From NCBI GenBank assembly GCA_004292695.1, contig RDXV01000026.1, positions 1 through 39,943 on the forward strand: a stretch of DNA of 39,943 bases. Reading direction: 5' to 3'. This DNA is from Nostocales cyanobacterium (GTDB lineage: Bacteria > Cyanobacteriota > Cyanobacteriia > Cyanobacteriales > Nostocaceae). Within the stretch, counting starts at the first letter, position 1, and every line of letters begins with the position of its first letter. Below the pieces are notes generated by a model. It did no database searches. It saw nothing but the letters and a program-made list of their open reading frames with translations, and had not been told where the DNA came from. Shown here in pieces: positions 14,373 through 22,850 of this stretch. The translations under genes and the position numbers were made by a program.

Positions 14373-17132
14373 GTGTTCCCAGTTTCCGTACTTCTTAATT
14401 CCTATCAACAACCTGCTTTAACTTCATCTGAGCAGATTGTTAATCATCCTATAAATGAAGTTAAAGTTTTTCCATCGTCTCCAGAAATAGAAGGTAGTTC
14501 AATACCATCTTTTAGTTCATCTCCTCAACCTGAATTAGAGCAAACCATAAGTTTTAGTTCATATCCATATCAGATTAATAATAATGTCATTTCTAAACTT
14601 GCTCAAGTTAATGATGCTGCTAACCAAAAACCAGAAGAAAAATCACCGCAATTTGTTGTATTGCCAGTAGGAATTAATGTTGGTAAGCGTAATATTTTAG
14701 AATCTTCTTTTGTCAGAGGTTATGAAGATGGAGCAAAAGCAGTTAACTTTACTGATTGGTTAGTGACATTTAAAGATATAACTACAGCATTAAATTTAAC
14801 TGTTACTAATTTACCTGATGGACAAATAGAGTTAAGAGGAATTGGTTTAATTAAACGTATCAACCCCAAAGAATTAACCACAGATCCCGAATTAGGGGAA
14901 GTAATATCTATTGCGAAAATTGAAGAATTATTAGGGGTTAAATCCCAGTTTGATATTGCAGCTTATTCTATTGTGTTTGAACCACCTTGGTTAAATTTGC
15001 GTGGTAAAAAAAATCGGATTTTAGAACCTCCAGTCATATTAGAAGGTTTACCCGTTGTTAAATCTCCTGATTTGACATTTTCCACTTTTGCACAACAAAT
15101 TAATCTGAGTGGTAGTGATAATAGTGATAAATTAACTACTCAAGGAAATTTAACAACCATTGGTACAATCTTAGGAGGAAGTTGGTTATTAAGAATTAAT
15201 CAACCAGATTTACTTGATACTAATACCTGGCAAATTCAAGAAGCGCAATATTTTAATCCTGGTGATTTTCATGATTATATTATTGGTTCTCAACCTACTT
15301 TTTGGCAAGGTCAAGGTAGGGGAGATTATTGGGGTTTGACTACTATTAAAAGATTTGGTTTTAAACCAGATAATCTTAGTGGTAGTGCATATTCTCCCAC
15401 TCAACGTTTACAAAGTAATACTATTAACCGGATTATTGAGGGAACAGCAGCACCAGGAACTTTAGTACAATTAGTTTCTGGTTTTGATAATACAATTTGG
15501 GGACAGGTATTAGTTGACTCTACAGGAGTTTATCGTTTTGATAATATTCCTATTAATAGTACCGGGGGAAATTATCGAGTTTTATTATATGCAAATGGAC
15601 AATTAGCAAATACTCCTGTAGAACAACAACCAATATTTTTAAATCTTCCTGGACAGTTAACTAAAGGAACATCAAGTTTAATTATATCCGGTGGTTTGAG
15701 TAGACAAACAACCAGTAATGAATTATTTGGTGATTTAACTGATATTCGCGGAGGAGTTGGTTATCGTTATGGTGTTTCCGATTCTTTAACTTTGGGTGCT
15801 GGTGTTGTTTATGATCGAGATTTATTAGCATTAGCAGATATCTATTATCAACCTAATAATTTTCCATTAAAATTAGCGGTATCAGCTTTACAAACACCGG
15901 AGAAGTTTAAGTATAATGCTAATATTGAATTTAGACCTTTTTCTAAAATAAATCTAAACTTATCTAGCAATGAACAGTTTCAAAGTTTTAATTTTAACTG
16001 GAATGTAGCCAGAGGTTTAAATATTACCAGCAGTGGTAACAATAACAGCGATATTATTAATATGGGGTTTAATCTTAATCAAAATTTTGGTAATATCTTC
16101 ACATTTTCAAGTCTAAAATTAGATAATAAAGGACAATTAGATTTATTATCTAATGCTCGTTGGCGTAAATTTAATTTATTAGCTAGATCCAGTTCTACGG
16201 GTTTAGGATTACAGTTCAGTTATGAAGGTGATATTTTTAATTTACCAGGGAATGAGTCGTTAAATTTAGGTTATGAAACTAATAATTCTAATAATCGAGA
16301 TAATGATTTATTAACATTAAAATGGAAATATCAATCACCATATAGTCAAAGTGATCAACGTCCTATCTGGGATTTTGATTTAGGTTATGGTATAGGTTCT
16401 CAAGGTAGTGGTTTTTTAGCTTCTGTTTCTACTGTTTTTATTCCTGGTTTGTCTTTACGGTTACGTTATGATGGTGTTTCTTTAACTTCAGATAGTGCTT
16501 CTTATCGGATTGAAATTGGTTCAGCAGTTAATTTTAGTCCCATTTTTAGCCCTGGAGATACCAGATTTGAACGTTTACGCAGTGAGGGAGGAATTTTGAT
16601 TCAGTCGTTTTTAGATAAGAATAATAATGGTATTCGAGATAATAATGAAGAGATTTATACTGAAGATACAGAATTATTATTAAGGTTGAATAATAAAAAA
16701 TTTAATCCTAACTTTGCAAATATTACAAAACAAGGTGTATTTATCAGACTTGAACCTGGTTTTTATCGTTTAGATTTAGATCCTGCTGGTTATCCTCTGG
16801 ATTATAAACCTGCTCAAAGTTCTTTTGCAATAGAAGTAGTTGCAGGTAGTTATACTAATTTTCCCATACCTTTTATTGCTTCTTATACTTTAGCAGGAAC
16901 TGTGACAGACTCCCAAGGAAAACCTGTTGCTGGTGCTAGAGTTGAAGCAATTAATTCTAATAATAAATCATCAGCGATATCTATTACTAATAGTAGTGGT
17001 GTTTTCTATTTAGAACAATTACCATTAGGAACATATCAATTAACCGTTAATGGTAAACCCTCTGAACCTAATACAATTACTATTAAACCGGATGATCCAA
17101 CTTTAAAGGAATTAAATTTGAAGTTACCTTAG
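14373..17132 (+). CDS. Outer-membrane usher of archaic chaperone-usher pilus (FimD/CsuD-like), N-terminus uncertain
   Basis: A 919-residue reading with a long beta-barrel-rich body. It has an N-terminal domain after a Ser/Pro/Gln-rich stretch and a plug-like Ig segment (APGTLVQLVSGF to GGNYRVLLYANGQ). Many alternating beta strands follow (VGYRYGVSDSLTLGAGVVYD onward). At the C-terminus are a prealbumin-like module and a carboxypeptidase-regulatory-like domain (LAGTVTDSQGKPVAGARVEA). It should be the assembly pore of the pilus. The GTG start at 14373 has no ribosome site and falls inside a hydrophobic stretch. Losing one A from the A6 run at 14348-14353 would join a TTG at 14345 to a proper signal peptide, so a homopolymer frameshift is likely. 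The stop codon is completed by an inserted MITE-like element. Confidence 0.8.
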   Translation: MFPVSVLLNSYQQPALTSSEQIVNHPINEVKVFPSSPEIEGSSIPSFSSSPQPELEQTISFSSYPYQINNNVISKLAQVNDAANQKPEEKSPQFVVLPVGINVGKRNILESSFVRGYEDGAKAVNFTDWLVTFKDITTALNLTVTNLPDGQIELRGIGLIKRINPKELTTDPELGEVISIAKIEELLGVKSQFDIAAYSIVFEPPWLNLRGKKNRILEPPVILEGLPVVKSPDLTFSTFAQQINLSGSDNSDKLTTQGNLTTIGTILGGSWLLRINQPDLLDTNTWQIQEAQYFNPGDFHDYIIGSQPTFWQGQGRGDYWGLTTIKRFGFKPDNLSGSAYSPTQRLQSNTINRIIEGTAAPGTLVQLVSGFDNTIWGQVLVDSTGVYRFDNIPINSTGGNYRVLLYANGQLANTPVEQQPIFLNLPGQLTKGTSSLIISGGLSRQTTSNELFGDLTDIRGGVGYRYGVSDSLTLGAGVVYDRDLLALADIYYQPNNFPLKLAVSALQTPEKFKYNANIEFRPFSKINLNLSSNEQFQSFNFNWNVARGLNITSSGNNNSDIINMGFNLNQNFGNIFTFSSLKLDNKGQLDLLSNARWRKFNLLARSSSTGLGLQFSYEGDIFNLPGNESLNLGYETNNSNNRDNDLLTLKWKYQSPYSQSDQRPIWDFDLGYGIGSQGSGFLASVSTVFIPGLSLRLRYDGVSLTSDSASYRIEIGSAVNFSPIFSPGDTRFERLRSEGGILIQSFLDKNNNGIRDNNEEIYTEDTELLLRLNNKKFNPNFANITKQGVFIRLEPGFYRLDLDPAGYPLDYKPAQSSFAIEVVAGSYTNFPIPFIASYTLAGTVTDSQGKPVAGARVEAINSNNKSSAISITNSSGVFYLEQLPLGTYQLTVNGKPSEPNTITIKPDDPTLKELNLKLP

Positions 17133-17306
17133 AGGGTGTTTGAAAAGTCATAATTGATATATCAAATATTTTTTACCCCTCCCTAACCCTCCCCTTGTGA
17201 AGGGGAGGGAACTACTGAATTTTCGTTTTTCCCCCCTTAATAAGGGGGGATTAAGGGGGGTAAGAATGTGATGAAAATTACGAGATACCACTTTTAAAAC
17301 ATCCTC
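17132..17306. mobile_element. MITE-like element with 3-bp TTA target duplication
   Basis: Terminal inverted repeats GAGGGTGTTTGAAAAGT (17132-17148) and ACTTTTAAAACATCCTC (17290-17306) match at 15 of 17 positions. TTA flanks both ends (17129-17131 and 17307-17309). Inside are two strong stem-loops: CCCTCCCCTT/AAGGGGAGGG (17186-17208) and CCCCCCTT/AAGGGGGG (17231-17249). There is no coding capacity, so it must move with a transposase supplied elsewhere. The first base of the element completes the usher's TAG stop. Confidence 0.75.
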
Positions 17307-17365
17307 TTAAATTAACTATATGTGTAATAATAGAATAAGTTTATTATAGTTAAATACCTAAAAAT

Positions 17366-17923
17366 ATGAAAACCCTTGCTGTTACTGACACCATTACCAC
17401 CATTGCTGAAGCTGAAAAAAGATTTAATTTAACTCGAAATCAATCCCCAGATTTTTTCACAGAATGGTATGATCAATTACCAGAATTAAATAACGATGAT
17501 ATCAAAAACTTAACCACTTTATGGCAACGTTATATTTATCATCGTTCCGGTGGACATTTATTAGAAAGTACGGTAATTTTATTACTCGTTTCTCCATTAT
17601 TAACCATCGCTGGTTTATATGATCCACCTTTTAGAATTAAAGCAGAAGAATCAATACAAATTATAGTAGCTGATAGTGAAGAAACTTTACAGGGAAGAAT
17701 TGATATTTTAGTCTTAAAAGAAAGGTTATGGATTATAGTTGTAGAATCTAAAAAAACTATGTTATCAGTTTGGTCAGCATTACCCCAAACTCTAGCTTAT
17801 TTAATGGCTAATGCTAATCAAAATTATCCTATTTTTGCAATGTTAACTAATGGTGATGATATAGTTTTTGTGAAATTAGAAGTTGCTTGTCAAGTGTTGC
17901 GGAAAATAGCGGTAATGGTTTGA
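17366..17923 (+). CDS. Type I restriction HsdR-N-like nuclease-fold protein, C-terminus probably shortened
   Basis: A 185-residue protein. The central part, GRIDILVLKERLWIIVVESKKT, is a PD-(D/E)xK core (the D of RID, then ExK) like the N-terminal domain of type I restriction R subunits, a stand-alone form common in cyanobacteria. A preceding helix (WQRYIYHRSGGHLLESTVILL) and the following ALPQTLAYLMAN, IFAMLTNGDDIVFVKL fit the same family. After FVKL the sequence jumps to VACQVLRKIAVMV. In homologues I would expect some tens of residues in between, so a small deletion is possible. No methylase or specificity subunit is nearby, so it is not a complete restriction system. Confidence 0.6.
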   Translation: MKTLAVTDTITTIAEAEKRFNLTRNQSPDFFTEWYDQLPELNNDDIKNLTTLWQRYIYHRSGGHLLESTVILLLVSPLLTIAGLYDPPFRIKAEESIQIIVADSEETLQGRIDILVLKERLWIIVVESKKTMLSVWSALPQTLAYLMANANQNYPIFAMLTNGDDIVFVKLEVACQVLRKIAVMV

Positions 17924-17969
17924 ATTTATGTTTTTATTAATATAAAAATGAAACAGGAGGCTACTAAAA

Positions 17970-18467
17970 ATGACTCAAGAATTAATAGACCTCAGAAACA
18001 GCATTTTACAAGGAAATTACACAGCAGCTTTAGCAATTGTAGATGAATTAGAAGGAATGAGTAAACAAGCTAATATCAGACAAATTCAATCATTTTTAAA
18101 AATATTACTCATTCATTTAATCAAAAACCATATAGAAAAGAGATTAACAAATTCTTGGATGTCCTCGATTCGTAATTCCATTCGGGAAATCCAAAAAATC
18201 AATCTCAAAGAAAACAAAAAATCCTATTACATCAATCAAGATGAATGGGGAAATTTAATAGAAGAAGAAGTCATAGAAGATGCCATTGCTGATGCTAGTC
18301 TAGAAATAATGAATGGTAAATATACTCGTTCTCAATTATCAAATATCATCAATAGAGAGGAAATTATCAACACAGCAATTACTTTTTTATCTCTCACTTA
18401 TACCTATTCAGCGAAAGAATTACCAGCAATTATGGATGATTATTTAAGTCAGTTAGTAGCAGATTAA
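17970..18467 (+). CDS. DUF29-like protein
   Basis: A 165-residue all-helical protein. Its layout is that of DUF29, a family common in cyanobacteria: a helix with ELEGMSKQANIRQIQSFLKILLIHLIK, then KRLTNSWMSSIRNSIREIQKI. The N-terminus is shorter and more divergent than usual. The start is well supported by AGGAGG upstream (17953-17958). It lies 46 bases after the nuclease-fold gene on the same strand. Function unknown. No membrane segment or signal peptide. Confidence 0.65.
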   Translation: MTQELIDLRNSILQGNYTAALAIVDELEGMSKQANIRQIQSFLKILLIHLIKNHIEKRLTNSWMSSIRNSIREIQKINLKENKKSYYINQDEWGNLIEEEVIEDAIADASLEIMNGKYTRSQLSNIINREEIINTAITFLSLTYTYSAKELPAIMDDYLSQLVAD

Positions 18468-18502
18468 AAACAATAAAATTAATAACAAAACTAATAACAA
18501 AA

Positions 18503-19078
18503 CTAATAACAATCTAAATTCAAAATAAATCCCGGTAGTATATCTTCCCCTGATAATTCAGTGGGTAAATTTCTGATTTCTACATCCTTTCCTAAACGAT
18601 AAATTTCTGCTTGTTGCTGTTGAGGATTGATCAACCATCCTAATTTTACCCCTGCATCCAGATATTCTTGCATTTTAGAACGCAGACTTTCTAAATTATC
18701 TGTTGCTGATCTTAATTCAATCACAAAATCCGGCGCAATGGGGGGAAATTTGCGTTTTTGTTCCGGGGTTAATGCTTCCCATCTTTCTTTTTTAATCCAT
18801 GCAGCATCAGGAGAGCGATCGCCCCCATTTGGTAATTTAAAAATAGTGGAAGAACTAAAAGTATAACCCAATTTTGTTTGACGATTCCAAATACCTAAAT
18901 CTATAATAAATTCTGCTTCTCTATTTCCGCTTTCTCCCCCCACTGGTGGCATAATAATTAAATCTCCTGTTGCTGTACGTTCAAATTGTAAATCACTGTT
19001 TTTTTGACATAATTGATAAAATTGATCATCAGTGAGATCAACACTATTTAAGTTTAACTGCAAGGGAGTAATCACCAT
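18503..19078 (-). CDS. Uma2 family (DUF820) putative endonuclease
   Basis: A 191-residue protein of the classic cyanobacterial Uma2 type. It has the N-terminal LTDDQFYQLCQKNSDLQFE, the GDLIIMPPVGGESGNREAEF segment, SPDAAWIKKERW with the aspartate strand, PDFVIELRS with the ExxS strand, and MQEYLDAGVKLGWLINP. Length is normal and nothing is missing. It is convergent with the DUF29 gene and followed on its strand by another Uma2 gene upstream. Nuclease activity is predicted by fold only. Confidence 0.9.
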   Translation of the reverse strand: MVITPLQLNLNSVDLTDDQFYQLCQKNSDLQFERTATGDLIIMPPVGGESGNREAEFIIDLGIWNRQTKLGYTFSSSTIFKLPNGGDRSPDAAWIKKERWEALTPEQKRKFPPIAPDFVIELRSATDNLESLRSKMQEYLDAGVKLGWLINPQQQQAEIYRLGKDVEIRNLPTELSGEDILPGFILNLDCY

Positions 19079-19166
19079 AAAAAATATCCCAGTTAGTTAA
19101 TTTAGTTAATTTAGTTATTTTGGCAATGGGTTGTAAATTACAACCCCAAGTTTAGCTTGATGATAA

Positions 19167-19856
19167 TTAAATACTATCAGGATCTACACCTAAAGCTCTC
19201 AATCTTTCTGCTAATAATTGAGCGCGTTGTTCTGCTTTTTTCGCTCTTTCATCACCAGTCATTAAAACATTACCATCGTGATCGCACCACCGCAACCAAG
19301 TATCATTTCTACCTTCAAACTCTCCCTCCCACAAAGTTAAACCCAAACCAATTTCTTCTAACCAATGATCTGTAGTTTCTACATATCTTCTAGCTTTAAG
19401 ATTATAAACTGTTAAAACTTTGTCTCCTAAATGTAAATGAGGATCATAAACAACATAATGATAAACCCGCATTTTTTCATATATTTGTAGCTTTTTACCT
19501 AATTCCTCACCTTCTTGGTTAGAAACTATTTCTATCGCTACTTCTGGAACTTTACCAAACTTCCAAACTAGATAACACCGGTTTTGTTTTTCCCACCAAT
19601 TTTGCGGAATTTCTACATCAAAACTTACAAAAACATCAGGAACTATAGCGGGTTCACCATAGGTATGATAAACACCAACATTAGCTTCAGCTAAAAAAAC
19701 TTGGTTCTGTAAAGAACTGTATAAAGAACCAACTAATAAACGTTGTTGTTTGGCAGATGCAAGATTATCCACTGGTGTATCATCTTCTGTAATTAGTAGG
19801 TTGGCATCCGGTATATCACAATTATCAATATCCTTGATTAAAACTTGCTCAACCAT
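19167..19856 (-). CDS. Uma2 family (DUF820) putative endonuclease
   Basis: About 229 residues from ATG 19856; an in-frame GTG at 19875-19877 would add seven. It belongs to the same subgroup as the gene at 7071. Both share TPVDN near the N-terminus, a VPDVFVSF aspartate strand, a VAIEIVS strand, MRVYHYVVYDP, and a C-terminal coiled tail ending LRALGVDPDSI. It lies 88 bases upstream of the other Uma2 gene on the same strand. The two are different subgroups, so this is not a recent tandem duplication. Confidence 0.88.
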   Translation of the reverse strand: MVEQVLIKDIDNCDIPDANLLITEDDTPVDNLASAKQQRLLVGSLYSSLQNQVFLAEANVGVYHTYGEPAIVPDVFVSFDVEIPQNWWEKQNRCYLVWKFGKVPEVAIEIVSNQEGEELGKKLQIYEKMRVYHYVVYDPHLHLGDKVLTVYNLKARRYVETTDHWLEEIGLGLTLWEGEFEGRNDTWLRWCDHDGNVLMTGDERAKKAEQRAQLLAERLRALGVDPDSI

Positions 19857-19900
19857 AGTTTTCTCTACTTTATCCACTACTGATAGAGTTTTTATTATAA

Positions 19901-19938
19901 CAGGTGACAGGTGACAGGTGACAGGTGACAGGTGACAG
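19901..19938. repeat. Heptamer tandem repeat CAGGTGA
   Basis: Five perfect copies plus three bases. It is followed at 19960-19995 by a degenerate CTCTGCGTT/CTCTGTG-type repeat that also occurs after the helicase gene (10691-10725). Confidence 0.9.
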
Positions 19939-20008
19939 CAATAAAACTATAGAAATTAGTTATTTCTCTGCGTTCTCTGTGTCTCTGTGGTTCGTTTCTT
20001 CCATCTTA

Positions 20009-22270
20009 TTAATAAACAAAAACCGGAACTCTTTTATATGCAGGTGTGCCACTTTTCGGATCAATTTTCCCCTTAAATAACACATTCGCTTCAGGATAAA
20101 ACATAAAACCCACCCCTTCACGAATTGCCCCACAAATAACTTCTATATCCTCTAATTCTCCCCCATCTCCCTTCACATTCACTCGTTGATGTGGGTGAAA
20201 ACCTGCCTTTTTAATATCCAAAATATTCATCAAAATACAATGACGATGGGGCATATTTCTATATTTATCTTCACTGCGATAAACTACTGTATTATGTTGT
20301 CCATAACTGCGCCCTGTTCCCAATATTAAAACAATTCCTGGCTGATTTTCCTCAACTCCAAAATCTGATTTTTTAGGTATTGATAACTGGGGTAAAGGTG
20401 TTACAAACATCTGCGCTTTACCATCAGGTGTTTTAAATTTCGGTTCGTCAAAAATTCGCCCTTTAATGATAAATTCTTCTTTGGTTTTATCAATATCTCC
20501 GATTTGTTCATAACCAGGAATGGTTTTTGCAATTAATTCTCTCACATAAACTGGATCTTGTAATTTTCGCCAATTTACAGGACTTTCATTATGTACACGA
20601 TGGGCAATTTCTGTAATTAATTCTATTTCGGAAATCAAATCAGAATTATGGGGTTGTAAATGGCTTGTACCTTCATCATTTAACCTCACAAAATTGTTAC
20701 CTGATTCCGTTGTCGTTTTATGGGGATTTTCAAATCTGTTGAAAACTGGTAATATTAATGTTTGAGTTTTTCCTAATCCGTGAAAATGTCCTAAATTCGG
20801 TTTTGTAGATACATAAAATATGGTTTCTATTTGGGATAATGCTTGTTTTGCTTGCTGTAAATCTGGGTTTGCTGCATACAAATTTCCCCCTAAACAAAAG
20901 AGAGTATTCACCTTACCTTGTTCTGCTGCTTCTATTAAATCACGGGTATGATAACCCTGTGTTTCGCTGAGGGGTTTTCCTAATAGTTGGGATAGTGCTT
21001 GTTTGATTTCTTCTCGCAAGTGAACCGTAACACCCATTGATCCAAATCCTTGTACGTTGGAATGTCCTCTAATGGGCATTGTTCCTGCTCCAATTTTACC
21101 AGCGTTTCCTGTAATTAATGCGGTATTTGCTATACTTAATATGTTGTCAACTCCGTTTGCTTGTTGGGTTACACCCATCGCCCAGGCAAAAACTACTTTT
21201 GATGATTTACCAATTAATGAAGCTGTAGCGGTGATTTCTTCATAGGATAAACCGCAAGTTTGGGTGATGTTTTCCCAGGTTGTATTATTTGCATATTCTA
21301 AAATTTCTTCCCAGTTGTTTGTATAGGATTTCAGATATTCTCTGTTAACTAAATTCTGTTCAATTAATGATTTTTGCAACCCTACAAATAATGCTACATC
21401 ACTACCGGGAATTGGTTGTAAATATAAGGTTGATATATCTGAACCACCTGTTAATAATGATTTGATGGGAAATGCAGGAGAGGCAAATTTAACTAAACCT
21501 ATTTCTATTTGGGGGTTAATGATAATTACTTTACCGTTTCTTTCCCGTAGTTTGATTAATTCGTTCATTAATCTGGGGTGGTTTGCTGGTGCGTTAGAAC
21601 CTATTAAAACTACACAATCACTGTGTTTTAGGTTCTCTAAACTTACCATTGATGTACCTGTACCGAATACTTTTTTTAACCCTACTGTTGAGGGGGCGTG
21701 ACATAAATCAGAACAGTCTGCTAAATTATTACTACCTAGCGATAGCTTCGCTCGCCGCAGGCATCGCATTAATAATTGTAGTAAAAAAGCGGCTTCATTA
21801 GAAGAACGTCCAGAACTATAACTAGCGATTCTTTCTGGTGTTATACTAAATGCCTGTGCTGCAATTTGATAAACTTCTTCCCAGCTAATAGGTTGATAAT
21901 GGGATGATCCGGATCTGAGAATGAGAGGATAGGTTAATCTTCCTAATTTATCGAATTCTTGAGAAGTCAGTTTTTGTAATTCACTAATATTATATTTTTG
22001 GAAAAATTCTGGTTTTATTCCTGGTTGCAATTCCGCAGATATAGCTTCTACACTTTTAGCACAACGTTGTAAATATTCCCCCGCTTCATTCACAAACCCC
22101 CCTTTTTGGCCACCTGTACCCCACGCACAGGATAAACACGCACTTTTATGATTGAGGGTTTGCCATAATTTTAACCCCTGGGGTGTCAGGGTTTGTTCTA
22201 CCCAATATTCAATTACTGGGAAACCACCACCAGAAGATAAGTTAGACTCGCTTTCAGGTAATTTATCCAT
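20009..22270 (-). CDS. FdhF/YdeP family molybdopterin oxidoreductase (formate dehydrogenase alpha-like)
   Basis: A 753-residue molybdenum enzyme. The N-terminus has C45/C48 in SACLSCAWGTGGQKGG rather than the four-cysteine cluster of classic formate dehydrogenases, as in the YdeP branch. The molybdopterin-binding body is clear: YSSGRSSNEAAFLLQ, NNLADCSDLCHAPS, VVLIGSNAPANHPRLM, and GNAGKIGAGTMPIRGHSNVQ. So is the C-terminal dinucleotide domain (ILGTGRSYGQHNTVVYRS). Substrate is not certain; YdeP-type proteins are linked to acid resistance and may not oxidise formate. It stands alone with no fdhD, iron-sulfur or cofactor gene beside it. An in-frame small repeat insertion at 21739-21767 adds about 8-10 residues between LLQLL and GSNNL. 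Confidence 0.9.
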   Translation of the reverse strand: MDKLPESESNLSSGGGFPVIEYWVEQTLTPQGLKLWQTLNHKSACLSCAWGTGGQKGGFVNEAGEYLQRCAKSVEAISAELQPGIKPEFFQKYNISELQKLTSQEFDKLGRLTYPLILRSGSSHYQPISWEEVYQIAAQAFSITPERIASYSSGRSSNEAAFLLQLLMRCLRRAKLSLGSNNLADCSDLCHAPSTVGLKKVFGTGTSMVSLENLKHSDCVVLIGSNAPANHPRLMNELIKLRERNGKVIIINPQIEIGLVKFASPAFPIKSLLTGGSDISTLYLQPIPGSDVALFVGLQKSLIEQNLVNREYLKSYTNNWEEILEYANNTTWENITQTCGLSYEEITATASLIGKSSKVVFAWAMGVTQQANGVDNILSIANTALITGNAGKIGAGTMPIRGHSNVQGFGSMGVTVHLREEIKQALSQLLGKPLSETQGYHTRDLIEAAEQGKVNTLFCLGGNLYAANPDLQQAKQALSQIETIFYVSTKPNLGHFHGLGKTQTLILPVFNRFENPHKTTTESGNNFVRLNDEGTSHLQPHNSDLISEIELITEIAHRVHNESPVNWRKLQDPVYVRELIAKTIPGYEQIGDIDKTKEEFIIKGRIFDEPKFKTPDGKAQMFVTPLPQLSIPKKSDFGVEENQPGIVLILGTGRSYGQHNTVVYRSEDKYRNMPHRHCILMNILDIKKAGFHPHQRVNVKGDGGELEDIEVICGAIREGVGFMFYPEANVLFKGKIDPKSGTPAYKRVPVFVY
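21739..21767. repeat. Small dispersed repeat inserted in frame in the molybdoenzyme gene
   Basis: A GC-rich 29-base segment starting GCGATAGC and ending GCATCGC, in an AT-rich gene. It encodes RCLRRAKLSL in the middle of a conserved motif. Its sequence is like the short GCGAT-ended dispersed repeats known from Nostoc-type genomes. Confidence 0.65.
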
Positions 22271-22285
22271 AGTTAGGTGATTAGT

Positions 22286-22306
22286 GACTGGGGACTGGGG
22301 ACTGGG
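22286..22306. repeat. Heptamer tandem repeat GACTGGG
   Basis: Three perfect copies in the gap upstream of the molybdoenzyme gene. Confidence 0.8.
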
Positions 22307-22418
22307 TTAAAATGACTGTCTGTTCTTACCCAGTTAGCGCCTGTTCTAACTAAATATTATGATCAATAAAAATAATTTTTTCTATCCCAATCACCAATTA
22401 CCAATTACCCATTACCTG

Positions 22419-22631
22419 TTATTCCTCTATCACTTCTACTAAGTCTTCAATCATGACATCAAAGGTACGTGCTAATTTCTGAATGGCTGTAAAATCTACC
22501 ATTGCCATCCCTGGCGATCGCGCGTAGGTTCTTAATGTACTATACACAACACCAGAACGATCTGAGACTTCTTTGATCGTCCAACCTTTTTCCGCTGCTA
22601 GTTCTCTGACTCTTAATCTAATGATTCCCAT
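22419..22631 (-). CDS. Small XRE-family helix-turn-helix protein
   Basis: A 70-residue protein that is almost wholly one Cro/CI-type DNA-binding domain: IRLRVRELAAEKGWTIKEVS, DRSGVVYSTLRTYAR for the recognition helix, then FTAIQKLARTFDVMIEDLVE. It is probably a small repressor or an antitoxin-like regulator. No partner toxin is adjacent. A HIP1 site (GCGATCGC) lies within its coding sequence. It could regulate the neighbouring molybdoenzyme gene on the same strand, but the sequence does not show this. Confidence 0.85.
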   Translation of the reverse strand: MGIIRLRVRELAAEKGWTIKEVSDRSGVVYSTLRTYARSPGMAMVDFTAIQKLARTFDVMIEDLVEVIEE

Positions 22632-22850
22632 TGACTCTTGACATTCGACTAGAGTTAATCCTATAATTATACTATAATTTGAATTTAATGTGAATTTAAT
22701 TTGAATGAATTTGAAATTTAAAAGGATTTTTTAAGTAAAATGATCGCCCCTAGATTAAAAAGCGATCATTAATATATTTTGTTAACCAGAGTAGATAGTT
22801 ACCTGCGTTAGCAAACGAAGTAAAACCTACCCTAATTATCAGGTGCTTCT

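Noticed and set aside
17132-17306. Ordinary terminator region only
   Set aside because: The matching terminal repeats and the TTA on both sides identify a defined element, though its hairpins may still terminate transcription.
20009-22270. Selenocysteine or classic four-cysteine formate dehydrogenase
   Set aside because: No in-frame TGA and only two N-terminal cysteines; the YdeP-like branch fits better.
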